64,000 nucleotides of DNA from Clostridium lacusfryxellense (GTDB lineage: Bacteria; Bacillota; Clostridia; Clostridiales; Clostridiaceae), in assembly GCF_018861735.1 (NCBI RefSeq), contig NZ_JAHLEB010000008.1:62001-126000 (forward strand), in the 5' to 3' direction. The notes beneath the pieces are model-generated. The model saw only the letters and a list, made by a program, of their open reading frames with translations, did not search any database and had not been told where the DNA came from. Position numbers and translations under genes: made by a program. Of this stretch, positions 37,029 to 44,713 are shown piece by piece. Every line of letters starts with the position of its first letter. Within the stretch, counting starts at the first letter, position 1.

Positions 37029-37655
37029 TTGAATTTTGACGACCTATGGTTGGTAAGAACTAATCCTGAAAACATTAATAGATTAAAAGAGTTTTTAGAA
37101 AATGACATAATTGCTATAGGTTGGAGTAACTTAATTGACTTAACAGGTATGGATAAAAACGCGCTTCTTGTAGAGCTTGCTAGGAATAATTATTCCTGTT
37201 CAAATGTGAAGCTCGGTGTTATAAATCAGTTTGTAAATAATATTCAGGTTGGTGATTTATGTATTATACCTTATGGAGATAAGATATATATTGCAAAAGT
37301 TACAAGTCCATATTATTATGATTCAACTAAAATAGGTGAGGGTTATCCTCATCAAAGAAAAGTTGAATTTATTAATAAAGATAACCCAATTAGTCGATCT
37401 AGTTTACCTGAAGCTGTTCGAAAATCATTAGGAGCACAAAATTATGTTGCACATCTAAAACATCGTATATATGAATTTAAGGCATTTTTATCTGAGGTGG
37501 AAACTTCTACCGAAAATATTAATATACATGAAAGTTTGATAAAGTTGCTACCACTCGCTCTAGAAACTATAAAAAACGCTATGGAAAGTGATGATATTCA
37601 GAGAAGATTTGATGCATCCATTGAAGTGCTTAGATTAATACAGAAATATGAATAA
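37029..37655 (+). CDS. Stand-alone Mrr-type N-terminal (EVE/PUA-like) domain protein
   Basis: A 208-residue protein beginning NFDDLWLVRTNPENINRLKEF (TTG start at 37029, 10 bases after AAGGAG). The pattern WLVR...FLENDIIAIGW...VGDLCIIPYGDKIYIAKV...RKVEF resembles the N-terminal module fused to nuclease domains in Mrr-like restriction proteins, which I take to be a PUA/EVE-like sensor of modified bases. Here the nuclease is missing: after about residue 150 only a helical tail remains. It may be a degraded restriction gene or a reader without a blade. A strong promoter precedes it, and a YtxH gene follows 26 bases later. Confidence 0.55.
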   Translation: MNFDDLWLVRTNPENINRLKEFLENDIIAIGWSNLIDLTGMDKNALLVELARNNYSCSNVKLGVINQFVNNIQVGDLCIIPYGDKIYIAKVTSPYYYDSTKIGEGYPHQRKVEFINKDNPISRSSLPEAVRKSLGAQNYVAHLKHRIYEFKAFLSEVETSTENINIHESLIKLLPLALETIKNAMESDDIQRRFDASIEVLRLIQKYE

Positions 37656-37681
37656 TTAAAAATTTGAAGGAGGAAATAATT

Positions 37682-38038
37682 ATGTTATTTTCAAGTTGGT
37701 TTAAAAATAGGAAAAAAGAAATACTAAAACAATCAAAAATTAAAACTGCTAAAAAGGTAGCTATTGGAACTGTAGCTGGAAGTCTTAGTGGATTATTAGG
37801 AGGTTTACTTTTTTCACCTAAATCTGGTAAGGAAAATAGAGATGATATTGTTAAATCATCAAAAGATATTACAAACAATATTAAAGATAGAACTACAGAA
37901 CTTAAGGACACCATTGACAATAAAGTTACTGATGTAAAAAGTAGTGTAACAGAATCTAAGACAAAAATCTCTGAATACTTAAATGGCAAAAAAAATTCAA
38001 AAGATATTGTTACTGATGAAGAAACTTCATCTAAATAA
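37682..38038 (+). CDS. YtxH-like protein
   Basis: A 118-residue protein. The N-terminal part has a glycine-rich hydrophobic segment followed by the family signature LLGGLLFSPKSGKENRDD (about 35-52). The C-terminal two-thirds is a charged, repetitive amphipathic helix (KDITNNIKDRTTELKDTIDNKV). YtxH proteins are general-stress or envelope proteins of unknown mechanism. ATG 37682 follows GAAGGAGGAAATAATT; upstream in-frame codons are not used. It follows the Mrr-domain gene closely and shares its terminator. Confidence 0.8.
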   Translation: MLFSSWFKNRKKEILKQSKIKTAKKVAIGTVAGSLSGLLGGLLFSPKSGKENRDDIVKSSKDITNNIKDRTTELKDTIDNKVTDVKSSVTESKTKISEYLNGKKNSKDIVTDEETSSK

Positions 38039-38082
38039 TATTATAAAAAGAATATAATTAATCATTCAATTGGTATACATTT

Positions 38083-38120
38083 ACACCACATTCTTATAGG
38101 AGTGTGGTGTTTTATTTTAT
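38083..38120 (+). terminator. Terminator after the ytxH-like gene
   Basis: ACACCACA and TGTGGTGT form the stem base, with TTTTATTTTAT downstream on the plus strand. Confidence 0.8.
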
Positions 38121-38144
38121 CTAAAATCAGCTTATTTCTCACTC

Positions 38145-39623
38145 CTATCTAGATATATATACATTTATAAAAACTGAATCAGAAACATCATTAAATATAT
38201 CCAGCGCCTGAACCTGAAATTTATATGTTTTTCCAATTATTAAATTAGAGATAGTAATGAAATTGTTAATATTTGTTGTAATCCAAACCCCGTCTTTATA
38301 AACATTATAACCTTTTAAATCTATCTCAGTGTTTTTGTTCCAACTTAAATTCACTGTCCCCTTTGAGGCATTAAATCCATTCAAGTTTATTGGTTTAGCG
38401 GGCACCGTTATTAAATCAAGTGAAGGACACCAATTTAAATCCATCCGCGTATACCCACCAACAATTGCTGATTGCGTGAATTGCCATATATTATAGCCAC
38501 GCCAACCACCAAAACTCATAGGAGTATCATCACTAAATCTCAAATAAGCACCAAACTCATAAAATTCAGCATTCCAGAGAGGTAAATCATTTAATATATT
38601 AATTTCAGGCGTAATATTCCAGTCGCTCCAGAAAGATCTATTTGTATAAATCATTATAGTTCTTCCTGTATATGATTTAAAGTGGTCACAAAATGCTTTA
38701 GCCCAATCAACTATTTGTTTTCCAGTAAGTCCGATTTCGCTTTGACCTAAGGGCGGCTCTATATCTAATGCAGGAAGTAGGTCACCATATCCATTTATAC
38801 CAACTTTATTCATTAGACTTAATATATGGTCTGCATAACGTTCAGCCTCAATACTCGCCTTATTTAAATCATAATCTAAATTAGACCAGTGTGGAATATA
38901 ATAGAATCCTACTGGAAGTCCTACAGACTTTATGCCTATAGTATGTTTTTGCGCCATAAAATCGGGTGTATATCCCCCATTTAGAACACTACCTCCTGCT
39001 CTAACATAAACAAATTTTATATCATCATTCTTAATTTTATTCCAATCTAATTCTGGTGTATAAAAAGAAACATCTGTACCTTTTAAGTATCCAGAATATT
39101 GGTTAGCTTTTGACCAATAGACAGGCCCTATATATGTTGTAATGCTTACTCTAACAATATTACTGTAACCAGAAAAAATTTTATCAGCGGTATATGACGT
39201 GACTTTATAATTGTAAGTTTGACCTATTTTAATATTAGTATCTACAAAAACTCGATTTTGGGTGAAACCGATTGGAATGTTATCTCTCAAAATATAATAT
39301 CCACTCACCTGTATATTGTCATATGCAGGTTCCCAAAATAGCACTACACTAATTAAAGTATTTCTTTGTACTATTAATGACCTTGTGGCTCCTGGCGTGG
39401 CTCTTTTTAAATCCGAATCATAATTTCTATCAATATTCCATTTATTATCACTAAATCTCATGCTACGATCCTTTTCCCCAAGTGGCACAAACAAAGTCTG
39501 ATTTATAAATAGCTGCACTGAATTTAGTAGTCCATTTGCTTCAATAATACTTTGCGGCGAAACTCCATATTGATTTGCAATAGACCAAACAGTATCACCT
39601 GATTCAACTAAATGCACCCCCAC
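38145..39623 (-). CDS. LysM-FN3-GH25 lysozyme-FN3 protein
   Basis: A cell-wall lytic enzyme of about 492 residues. Order: LysM (2-50, HLVESGDTVWSIANQYGVSP), fibronectin-III-like domain (about 85-165), GH25 muramidase (about 180-390, starting KGTDVSFYTPELDW, with the catalytic-type ALDIEPP near 280 and an IWQFT motif), then a second FN3-like domain. No signal peptide: such enzymes act in spores or during lysis of the mother cell, or are released by lysis. I use GTG 39623, 7 bases after AAGGAGG, rather than the TTG at 39626. Monocistronic. Confidence 0.88.
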   Translation of the reverse strand: MGVHLVESGDTVWSIANQYGVSPQSIIEANGLLNSVQLFINQTLFVPLGEKDRSMRFSDNKWNIDRNYDSDLKRATPGATRSLIVQRNTLISVVLFWEPAYDNIQVSGYYILRDNIPIGFTQNRVFVDTNIKIGQTYNYKVTSYTADKIFSGYSNIVRVSITTYIGPVYWSKANQYSGYLKGTDVSFYTPELDWNKIKNDDIKFVYVRAGGSVLNGGYTPDFMAQKHTIGIKSVGLPVGFYYIPHWSNLDYDLNKASIEAERYADHILSLMNKVGINGYGDLLPALDIEPPLGQSEIGLTGKQIVDWAKAFCDHFKSYTGRTIMIYTNRSFWSDWNITPEINILNDLPLWNAEFYEFGAYLRFSDDTPMSFGGWRGYNIWQFTQSAIVGGYTRMDLNWCPSLDLITVPAKPINLNGFNASKGTVNLSWNKNTEIDLKGYNVYKDGVWITTNINNFITISNLIIGKTYKFQVQALDIFNDVSDSVFINVYISR

Positions 39624-39828
39624 CAAAACACCTCCTTATATGTAATCTTATAATTAATATATTCATTAAACCATTTTATTGTGAATTAGATATTCTCTTT
39701 ATTTTCTAATAAAAAAAATAAATCACCATTGAATTCCTCTACATGTTAAAATATATTTATTATTACTCTTAAATGAGACTTAAAATTTAAATATACAGGA
39801 ATATTATTTAAATGAGAAAGGAGAAAAC

Positions 39829-40245
39829 ATGAAAAAAATTACAATTGCTTTTGATTCTTCTTCACATGCTATAGCTGCTGTAAAAGAAGCCAAAAATATT
39901 AAAGTAGGGTTTCCACAAATCGAAATAATTATTTTATCGGTTACTGAAATTTCAACAGCAAAAGACCAAGCTCTAAACTTGTCTGACGATGCTGAAACTA
40001 GGAAACAAAATCGCATACGAAAAATTAATAAAGAACTTTCAGGTTTGCTTAATGAAAGTGAATATTCTATTGAACTGTTGTATGGCGACCCAGCAACTGA
40101 AATTCTTCATTATGTAAAACATAACACTACAGATATGCTAATTATCGGAAGTCGAGGTTTAAATATGATACAAGAATTTGTCATGGGAAGTGTAAGTCAT
40201 AAGGTCGTAAAATATGCTACCGTACCTGTTTTAATAGTTAAATAA
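39829..40245 (+). CDS. Universal stress protein (UspA family)
   Basis: A 138-residue alpha/beta protein with the Usp fold: start KKITIAFDSSSHA, and the ATP-binding signature GSRGLNMIQEFVMGSVSHKV near residues 108-127 (G-2x-G-9x-G-S). It should bind ATP. GAAAGGAGAAAAC precedes the ATG. A SulP gene follows 34 bases later on the same strand; such Usp-SulP pairs are common and suggest that the Usp regulates the transporter, perhaps by contact with its STAS domain. Confidence 0.9.
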   Translation: MKKITIAFDSSSHAIAAVKEAKNIKVGFPQIEIIILSVTEISTAKDQALNLSDDAETRKQNRIRKINKELSGLLNESEYSIELLYGDPATEILHYVKHNTTDMLIIGSRGLNMIQEFVMGSVSHKVVKYATVPVLIVK

Positions 40246-40279
40246 AAGAAAAATTTGAAAAGGAGTTTGATAAATTTTT

Positions 40280-41707
40280 ATGTTACTGAGTATAAAAAAA
40301 GAAGAATGGTTTGGAAATATAAAAAATGATATTCTCGGGGGATTAGTTACTTCTATTGCCTTAATTCCTGAAGTAATAGGATTTGCTATTATTGCAGGAG
40401 TGAATCCTATTACAGCCTTATTTGCATCCGTTACTACTGTAGTTGTTACGTCATTTACAGGTGGTCGCCCCGCTATGGTTTCAGCTGCTGCAGGTTCAAT
40501 GGCTTTAGTTATGGTGACTCTTATTAAGAGTCATGGTATTGAGTACATGGTCGCCGCCACCATTTTAACAGGAATTATTCAATTGATTTTAGGTTATTTA
40601 GGAATCCAAAAGTTACTGAAATTCATTCCAAAATCTGTTATGTTAGGATTTGTTAATGCCTTAGCATTACTAATATTTATTGCTCAAATTCAACAATTGG
40701 GTAGTAAAAACACATGGACTTATATTATGGTTTTAGTCACAATTGCAACGATGTATTTAATTCCAAAACTAACAAAAGTAATTCCACCTGCACTTATTGT
40801 CATCATAGTTATGACGAGTTTAGCTGTTTTCTTACCTTTAGGAGTTCAAACCGTGGGCGACTTAGGGGATATGAGTGGAACTATTCCCTTTATATCACTC
40901 CCTACAGTTCCTTTTAATTTTGATACTTTAATTATAATTTTCCCAACAGCCATTGCTCTTTCCATGGTTGGATTGATTGAATCATTATTGACGCTTCCAT
41001 TAATTAATGAAATGACAGATACATCTGGTGACAATCAAAGAGAAGTTAAATCTCAAGGACTTGCGAATATAGTGACTGGACTTTTCGGAGGACCAGCCGG
41101 ATGCGCAATGATTGGCCAAGCTGTTATTAACGTTAAATCTGGCGGATTAAAACGACTGTCTACATTTACTGCTGGAATGTCATTATTATTTCTAATAGTC
41201 TTTCTAAAAGGAATGATGATTCAAATTCCAACAGCTGCTTTAATTGGAATAATGATTACTGTATCTTTTGAAACTTTTGACTGGAAAAGTTTTAAATATG
41301 TAAAACATGTTCCGTTTACGGAAAGTATAGTTATGCTCTTAACTGTATGTATAGTAGTGTACACCCATAATTTAGCTATAGGAATTGTTGTTGGAGTAAT
41401 GTTAAGTTCAATTATTTTCATGTCAAAGTTATCTAAAGTTAAGGTTACTAAACAAGGACAAGAAGTTAGTATCAAAGGACAATTATTTTTTGCCTCAACA
41501 CACGGATTCTTAGAATCCTTTGAAACCATTGAATTTGAAGAATATACAATATTAGATTTTACTGATTCTCAAATTTGGGATGATTCAGGTGTTGATGCTG
41601 TCCTTAAAATAATTAAACAATTAAATATTGAAAATAAAAATTTCAAAGTAATCGGATTAACCTTTCATAATTCCAAGCTGGCTGTAAATTTAAAAGAATA
41701 CAATTGA
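40280..41707 (+). CDS. SulP-family anion transporter with STAS domain
   Basis: A 475-residue anion carrier. The membrane part (about 20-385) has [15 protein letters not shown] and the SulP hallmark [21 protein letters not shown] near residue 270; a STAS domain (about 395-475, [21 protein letters not shown]) follows. The substrate could be sulfate, bicarbonate or another anion; no carbonic anhydrase or sulfate gene is adjacent to decide. AAAGGAG lies about 13 bases before the ATG. Likely an operon with the preceding Usp gene. Confidence 0.88.
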   Translation: MLLSIKKEEWFGNIKNDILGGLVTSIALIPEVIGFAIIAGVNPITALFASVTTVVVTSFTGGRPAMVSAAAGSMALVMVTLIKSHGIEYMVAATILTGIIQLILGYLGIQKLLKFIPKSVMLGFVNALALLIFIAQIQQLGSKNTWTYIMVLVTIATMYLIPKLTKVIPPALIVIIVMTSLAVFLPLGVQTVGDLGDMSGTIPFISLPTVPFNFDTLIIIFPTAIALSMVGLIESLLTLPLINEMTDTSGDNQREVKSQGLANIVTGLFGGPAGCAMIGQAVINVKSGGLKRLSTFTAGMSLLFLIVFLKGMMIQIPTAALIGIMITVSFETFDWKSFKYVKHVPFTESIVMLLTVCIVVYTHNLAIGIVVGVMLSSIIFMSKLSKVKVTKQGQEVSIKGQLFFASTHGFLESFETIEFEEYTILDFTDSQIWDDSGVDAVLKIIKQLNIENKNFKVIGLTFHNSKLAVNLKEYN

Positions 41708-41742
41708 AAATAAATTACAGAAATAACTAAATAAATAAAATG

Positions 41743-41794
41743 AAAATACCGCTAAGTCAAAGTTTTTAATTTTGACTTAACGGTATTTTATCAT
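41743..41794 (+). terminator. Terminator of the usp-sulP operon
   Basis: AAAATACCG.TAAGTCAAA pairs with TTTGACTTA.CGGTATTTT with one mismatch; TTTTATCATTT follows. Confidence 0.85.
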
Positions 41795-41831
41795 TTATCT
41801 GAGGATCAAACGTGGCTTTCAATCTTGTTTA

Positions 41832-42125
41832 TTATTCTGTATTAATTTCTAGCATAATCTTCTTTTGTTGACCTATAATTCTTCTTATACTTTTATCCGA
41901 AAGAAAGTACCCCTGAGCTAAATCCAAAATCCCAGCCCCTTTTATATATTTCAAATAAATTTGTTCATTTCTTCTTTTCAAAGTATCTCTTGAGCCGCTT
42001 TGTTCTCCCCATTTTTTTTGTTCTTCTTCTTTTCTAGGTATATATAAATATTCCCCATCCACATATTCTTGAATAGCTTTTACTATATCCTTTGGTAAAA
42101 CATTGTATGCATTACTATATTTCAT
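41832..42125 (-). CDS. CD3324-family protein (HTH-like)
   Basis: A 97-residue protein of the clostridial CD3324 type: MKYSNAYNVLPKDIVKAI, then VDGEYLYIPRKEEEQKKWGE, RRNEQIYLKYIKG, and a C-terminal helix-turn-helix-like LSDKSIRRIIGQQKK. The last part suggests DNA binding, related to Mor-like activators, but the function is not established. I use ATG 42125, preceded by TTGGAGGAGTAAAGAT; the in-frame codons further upstream have no ribosome site. The small transcription unit upstream on the same strand ends 45 bases before its start. Confidence 0.75.
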   Translation of the reverse strand: MKYSNAYNVLPKDIVKAIQEYVDGEYLYIPRKEEEQKKWGEQSGSRDTLKRRNEQIYLKYIKGAGILDLAQGYFLSDKSIRRIIGQQKKIMLEINTE

Positions 42126-42169
42126 ATCTTTACTCCTCCAAAAAATTATTTTTTGTTGAAGCAAAGACC

Positions 42170-42203
42170 AAAAAAACTGTCACAAATCTACGTTTGCAAC
42201 AGT
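42170..42203 (-). terminator. Terminator of the small unit at 42.3 kb
   Basis: On the minus strand ACTGT-TGCAAA pairs imperfectly with TTTGTGACAGT, followed by TTTTTTT. It is about 140 bases downstream of the small ORF's stop. Confidence 0.65.
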
Positions 42204-42251
42204 CTCCATTCTTATATAAAGGAAGGAAGGAATGTATGAAATCATCTATTA

Positions 42252-42351
42252 AATTAGCTGATGCTAAATAATTACGCACTAACTAAAGCCCTTTTATATA
42301 AATTTAAAAAGAACTTAGCAAGACCATATAATTAAAGCATCAGCTATTTTA
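42252..42351 (-). ncRNA. Structured RNA element in the 3' region of the small gene
   Basis: An 11-bp perfect stem (TAGCTGATGCT with AGCATCAGCTA), extendable by a second helix TAATTA/TAATTA, encloses about 60 bases with further self-pairing. It begins at the stop of the small ORF. It has no T-run at its end, so it is not a terminator by itself; a true terminator follows at 42170-42203. Whether it is a functional RNA or only an mRNA-protecting fold is unknown. Confidence 0.35.
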
Positions 42352-42442
42352 ATAAACTAATCTCCAAGCAAAGCATAGCCGATTTAGTTCTTATGGCCTT
42401 CGCAAGGAGTTTCCTTAAATCCAAATCACTTTTGTAAATCAT
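42344..42442 (-). CDS. Small protein, 32 residues, unknown
   Basis: A short ORF on the minus strand with all signals of a real gene: a consensus promoter (42506-42534), AAAGGTG 8-9 bases before the ATG, and a terminator downstream. The product starts MIYKSDLDLRKLLAKAIRTK and continues with a Ser-Ala-Met-Leu-Cys-Leu-Glu stretch, ending in SLLK. It is amphipathic with a basic middle and one Cys. It is not a typical Spo0E-like phosphatase, nor hydrophobic enough for a classical type I toxin. I recognise no family. An ATG at 42460 is in frame but lacks a ribosome site. Confidence 0.45.
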   Translation of the reverse strand: MIYKSDLDLRKLLAKAIRTKSAMLCLEISLLK

Positions 42443-42505
42443 ACTGTTCACACCTTTCATAAAAACAAACTTTTAGCTCTGATTACATTGATAAATAATA
42501 TTTAC

Positions 42506-42534
42506 ATTATACTATCTTTTTATACAAATTTCAA
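42506..42534 (-). promoter_or_regulatory. Promoter of the small gene
   Basis: On the minus strand TTGAAA (42534-42529), exactly 17 bases, TATAAT (42511-42506). It predicts transcription from about 42499, a leader of ~57 bases, and the 32-residue ORF. Confidence 0.65.
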
Positions 42535-42599
42535 TTTAAACTATGGCGTCCATTAGAACAACTTATATGCTCATAATCATTACAGAATTATTCATTAGA

Positions 42600-42629
42600 T
42601 TGAATGTTTCTTTTAAACTATGTTATGAT
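42600..42629 (+). promoter_or_regulatory. Promoter of the FusB-type gene
   Basis: TTGAAT (42600-42605), 18-base spacer, TATGAT (42624-42629), giving a leader of roughly 35 bases before the ATG at 42671. The leader is too short for a coding attenuator. Confidence 0.5.
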
Positions 42630-42670
42630 TTCTTTGTAATAATTATTTTAGAAAAGAGGTACTAGATTTT

Positions 42671-43324
42671 ATGAAAGCTTTTATTAAAAAACATGAATAT
42701 AATTATATAAGAAAGCGCTTATATGATTTAGATAATACTTTTAGAGTCTGTTTAGATCCTAATATTATTGAAGTTACTAAAGCATATAAACATCAGCAAA
42801 TATTAAATATTTTCACAGATTTATCCGAGGAAGAAAAAGAAATACTTGATATTAGTAAACTAACAACCCCTATGCATATCGATAAGTATTTAGCTGAACT
42901 TAATGAATATGTATATGGAATGCCAAACATTACAAATTCACAAATTAGTAGATTGTTTAAAAAGGAAAAGAAACTCAAATTACCTAACTTAAATGCACAG
43001 GAAACAAACAATGTATATTTAGGTTGGATTGATAACTCCACCAGTAAATTATTTGTGGCTTATAATATGAATGGTAAACTTATGGGTATGGCATGTAGAG
43101 TTTCAAGTTCTGGTTCCAATAACGCTCATAGATGTGTGCTTTGCAATCACTCAGCTGGGGATAGTGAAGTAAACTTTGTTTCACCTATTTGCAAAACAAC
43201 TGGGCAAGATTCCTATAGGTCAATAGGCTTTGATCTATGTTTAGATAGCAAGAAGTGTAACGAAAGAGTTGTATCAACCGAAAATCTTGAGAAACTTTTA
43301 AAAGATGTTAACAATATAAAGTGA
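42671..43324 (+). CDS. FusB/FusC-type EF-G-binding protein
   Basis: A 217-residue two-domain protein of the FusB family, which binds elongation factor G and frees it from ribosomes stalled by fusidic acid. The N-terminal half is a helical bundle; the C-terminal half is the treble-clef zinc finger: HRCVLCNHSAGDSEVNF (Cys near 154 and 157), then SPIC near 172 and DLCLDSKKCNER near 190-197, with the usual GQDSYRSIGFD between. The length fits the family. GAAAAGAGGTAC precedes the ATG. Chromosomal copies in Firmicutes may give low-level fusidane tolerance or serve normal ribosome rescue. Confidence 0.9.
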   Translation: MKAFIKKHEYNYIRKRLYDLDNTFRVCLDPNIIEVTKAYKHQQILNIFTDLSEEEKEILDISKLTTPMHIDKYLAELNEYVYGMPNITNSQISRLFKKEKKLKLPNLNAQETNNVYLGWIDNSTSKLFVAYNMNGKLMGMACRVSSSGSNNAHRCVLCNHSAGDSEVNFVSPICKTTGQDSYRSIGFDLCLDSKKCNERVVSTENLEKLLKDVNNIK

Positions 43325-43378
43325 TAGCCACTAATAACCCACAATTCCAATGAAACTTATCCACTTTTTATAATAAAA

Positions 43379-43410
43379 AATACACATACTAAAATTTTAG
43401 TATGTGTATT
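43379..43410. terminator. Bidirectional terminator, fusB-type gene / alcohol dehydrogenase
   Basis: AATACACATACTAAAA with its perfect 16-base complement, no loop base in between, lying between convergent genes. Confidence 0.8.
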
Positions 43411-43416
43411 AAACTA

Positions 43417-44598
43417 TTAACGATTTGCTAATTTATATATTTGATAAGTATCTTCTCTATCTAGCTTCTTAAAACTTCCAACCTTGCGTTTGCCATAGAA
43501 GACGCATCGGTCAGCCAGTTCGCCAAGTATTTCTTCGCTTTGTACTCCTATCCCAAGTTCTGTAAAACATGTAGGCATACCGAGCGCAGCAAAGAACTCT
43601 ACAGTTGCATCGATTGCTGCGCGAGCTGTTTCTTGCGTGCTACTTTTCTCAATTCCCCATACCTGTTTTGCAAAGCGAGTAAAACGTTCCGGTTTAGCTT
43701 GATAACAGTGCTGTGCCCAGGAACCCCAAATTGCAGAAAGGCTAGCTCCATGAGCTACATCAAACTTGCCACTGAGCTCATGACCAAGTTGATGTGGAGC
43801 AAAATCTGTTGCCGCTCCAAGACCAGTTAGTCCGTTGTGTGATATACTTCCACACCACATTATTTCACTTAACGCATGATAACAGTGTGGATCTTCCATT
43901 GCAATTTTTCCATTTTTAATAACAACGCGCAAAAGTGACTCTGCTATTTCATCTGTAATCTCATTGCCTTCGGTTAGAGTAAAATATCTATCCATAGTAT
44001 GCATCATTATATCAACGATACCACAAGAAAGTTGAAATGATGGTAGTGTATAAAGTAACTTCGGATTCATAATAGCAAATCTTGGACGATTAAAATCTGA
44101 ATTTAGTCCTCTCTTTGATGATGTAACTTCATCAGTAAGCACAGCTGAATCGCTTGTTTCACTTCCTGCTGCTGCAATAGTTAAAACCACACCGACTGGC
44201 ATGCTTTTAACAAGAGCCACCTCTTTCATCCAAAAGCTCCAAATGTCCGTTTCTGGATTAGCGGCGCCATGTGCAATTGCCTTTGCAGTATCAATTACAC
44301 TACCGCCACCAACTGCAAGTATAAAATCAGCCTTAAATTCTTTTGCCGCATCTACGCCTTTTCTTGCTAAGGACAGTCGTGGATTGGGACACACACCACC
44401 AATTGAAGTAAATAAAAGACCACCTTCTCTAAGTGAATTCTCGATTTTCAAAAGCAATCCGCTTTTAACTACACTTCCACCGCCGTAGACAATAAGAACC
44501 CTTGAACCACCATGTTTCTTAATTTCATCAACAGTTTTTAGTTCAGAGTCTTTTCCGAAAATAACCTCTGTAGGTGAGTAAAAATTAAAATCTTTCAT
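43417..44598 (-). CDS. Iron-containing alcohol dehydrogenase (butanol-dehydrogenase-like)
   Basis: A 393-residue group III alcohol dehydrogenase. It has NAD(P) contacts VYGGGSVVKSG and AVGGGSVIDTAKAIAHG, TIAAAGSETSDSAVL, and the metal ligands in GIVDIMMHTMDRYF (Asp, His) and PHQLGHELSGKFDVAHGASLSAI (His, His). It reduces aldehydes such as butyraldehyde with NAD(P)H. AGGAGGATATAATAT precedes the ATG. It lies 3' of the sugar-transport operon but behind a terminator, so it is probably separate. The gene is clearly richer in G+C than its neighbours. Confidence 0.9.
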   Translation of the reverse strand: MKDFNFYSPTEVIFGKDSELKTVDEIKKHGGSRVLIVYGGGSVVKSGLLLKIENSLREGGLLFTSIGGVCPNPRLSLARKGVDAAKEFKADFILAVGGGSVIDTAKAIAHGAANPETDIWSFWMKEVALVKSMPVGVVLTIAAAGSETSDSAVLTDEVTSSKRGLNSDFNRPRFAIMNPKLLYTLPSFQLSCGIVDIMMHTMDRYFTLTEGNEITDEIAESLLRVVIKNGKIAMEDPHCYHALSEIMWCGSISHNGLTGLGAATDFAPHQLGHELSGKFDVAHGASLSAIWGSWAQHCYQAKPERFTRFAKQVWGIEKSSTQETARAAIDATVEFFAALGMPTCFTELGIGVQSEEILGELADRCVFYGKRKVGSFKKLDREDTYQIYKLANR

Positions 44599-44631
44599 AT
44601 ATTATATCCTCCTAATTTAATTCATAAAAAT

Positions 44632-44663
44632 ACAGCTATAGACTCTATTCTATAACTGTACTG
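44632..44663 (-). terminator. Terminator of the monosaccharide ABC operon
   Basis: On the minus strand TACAGTTATAGA pairs with TCTATAGCTGTA (one G-T pair) around ATAGAG, followed by TTTTTA. Confidence 0.75.
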
Positions 44664-44713
44664 GAATTCCTCCAAAAATCAGGAAAATTGTTTTATACTT
44701 TTCTATACTTTTT

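Noticed and set aside
42238-42273. Eleven-codon plus-strand ORF (MKSSIKLADAK) with a repeated GGAAGGAAGGA in front
   Set aside because: The purine-rich run could be a ribosome site, but I see no promoter with proper spacing, and the sequence doubles as the left arm of the hairpin of the minus-strand unit. Too short to support.
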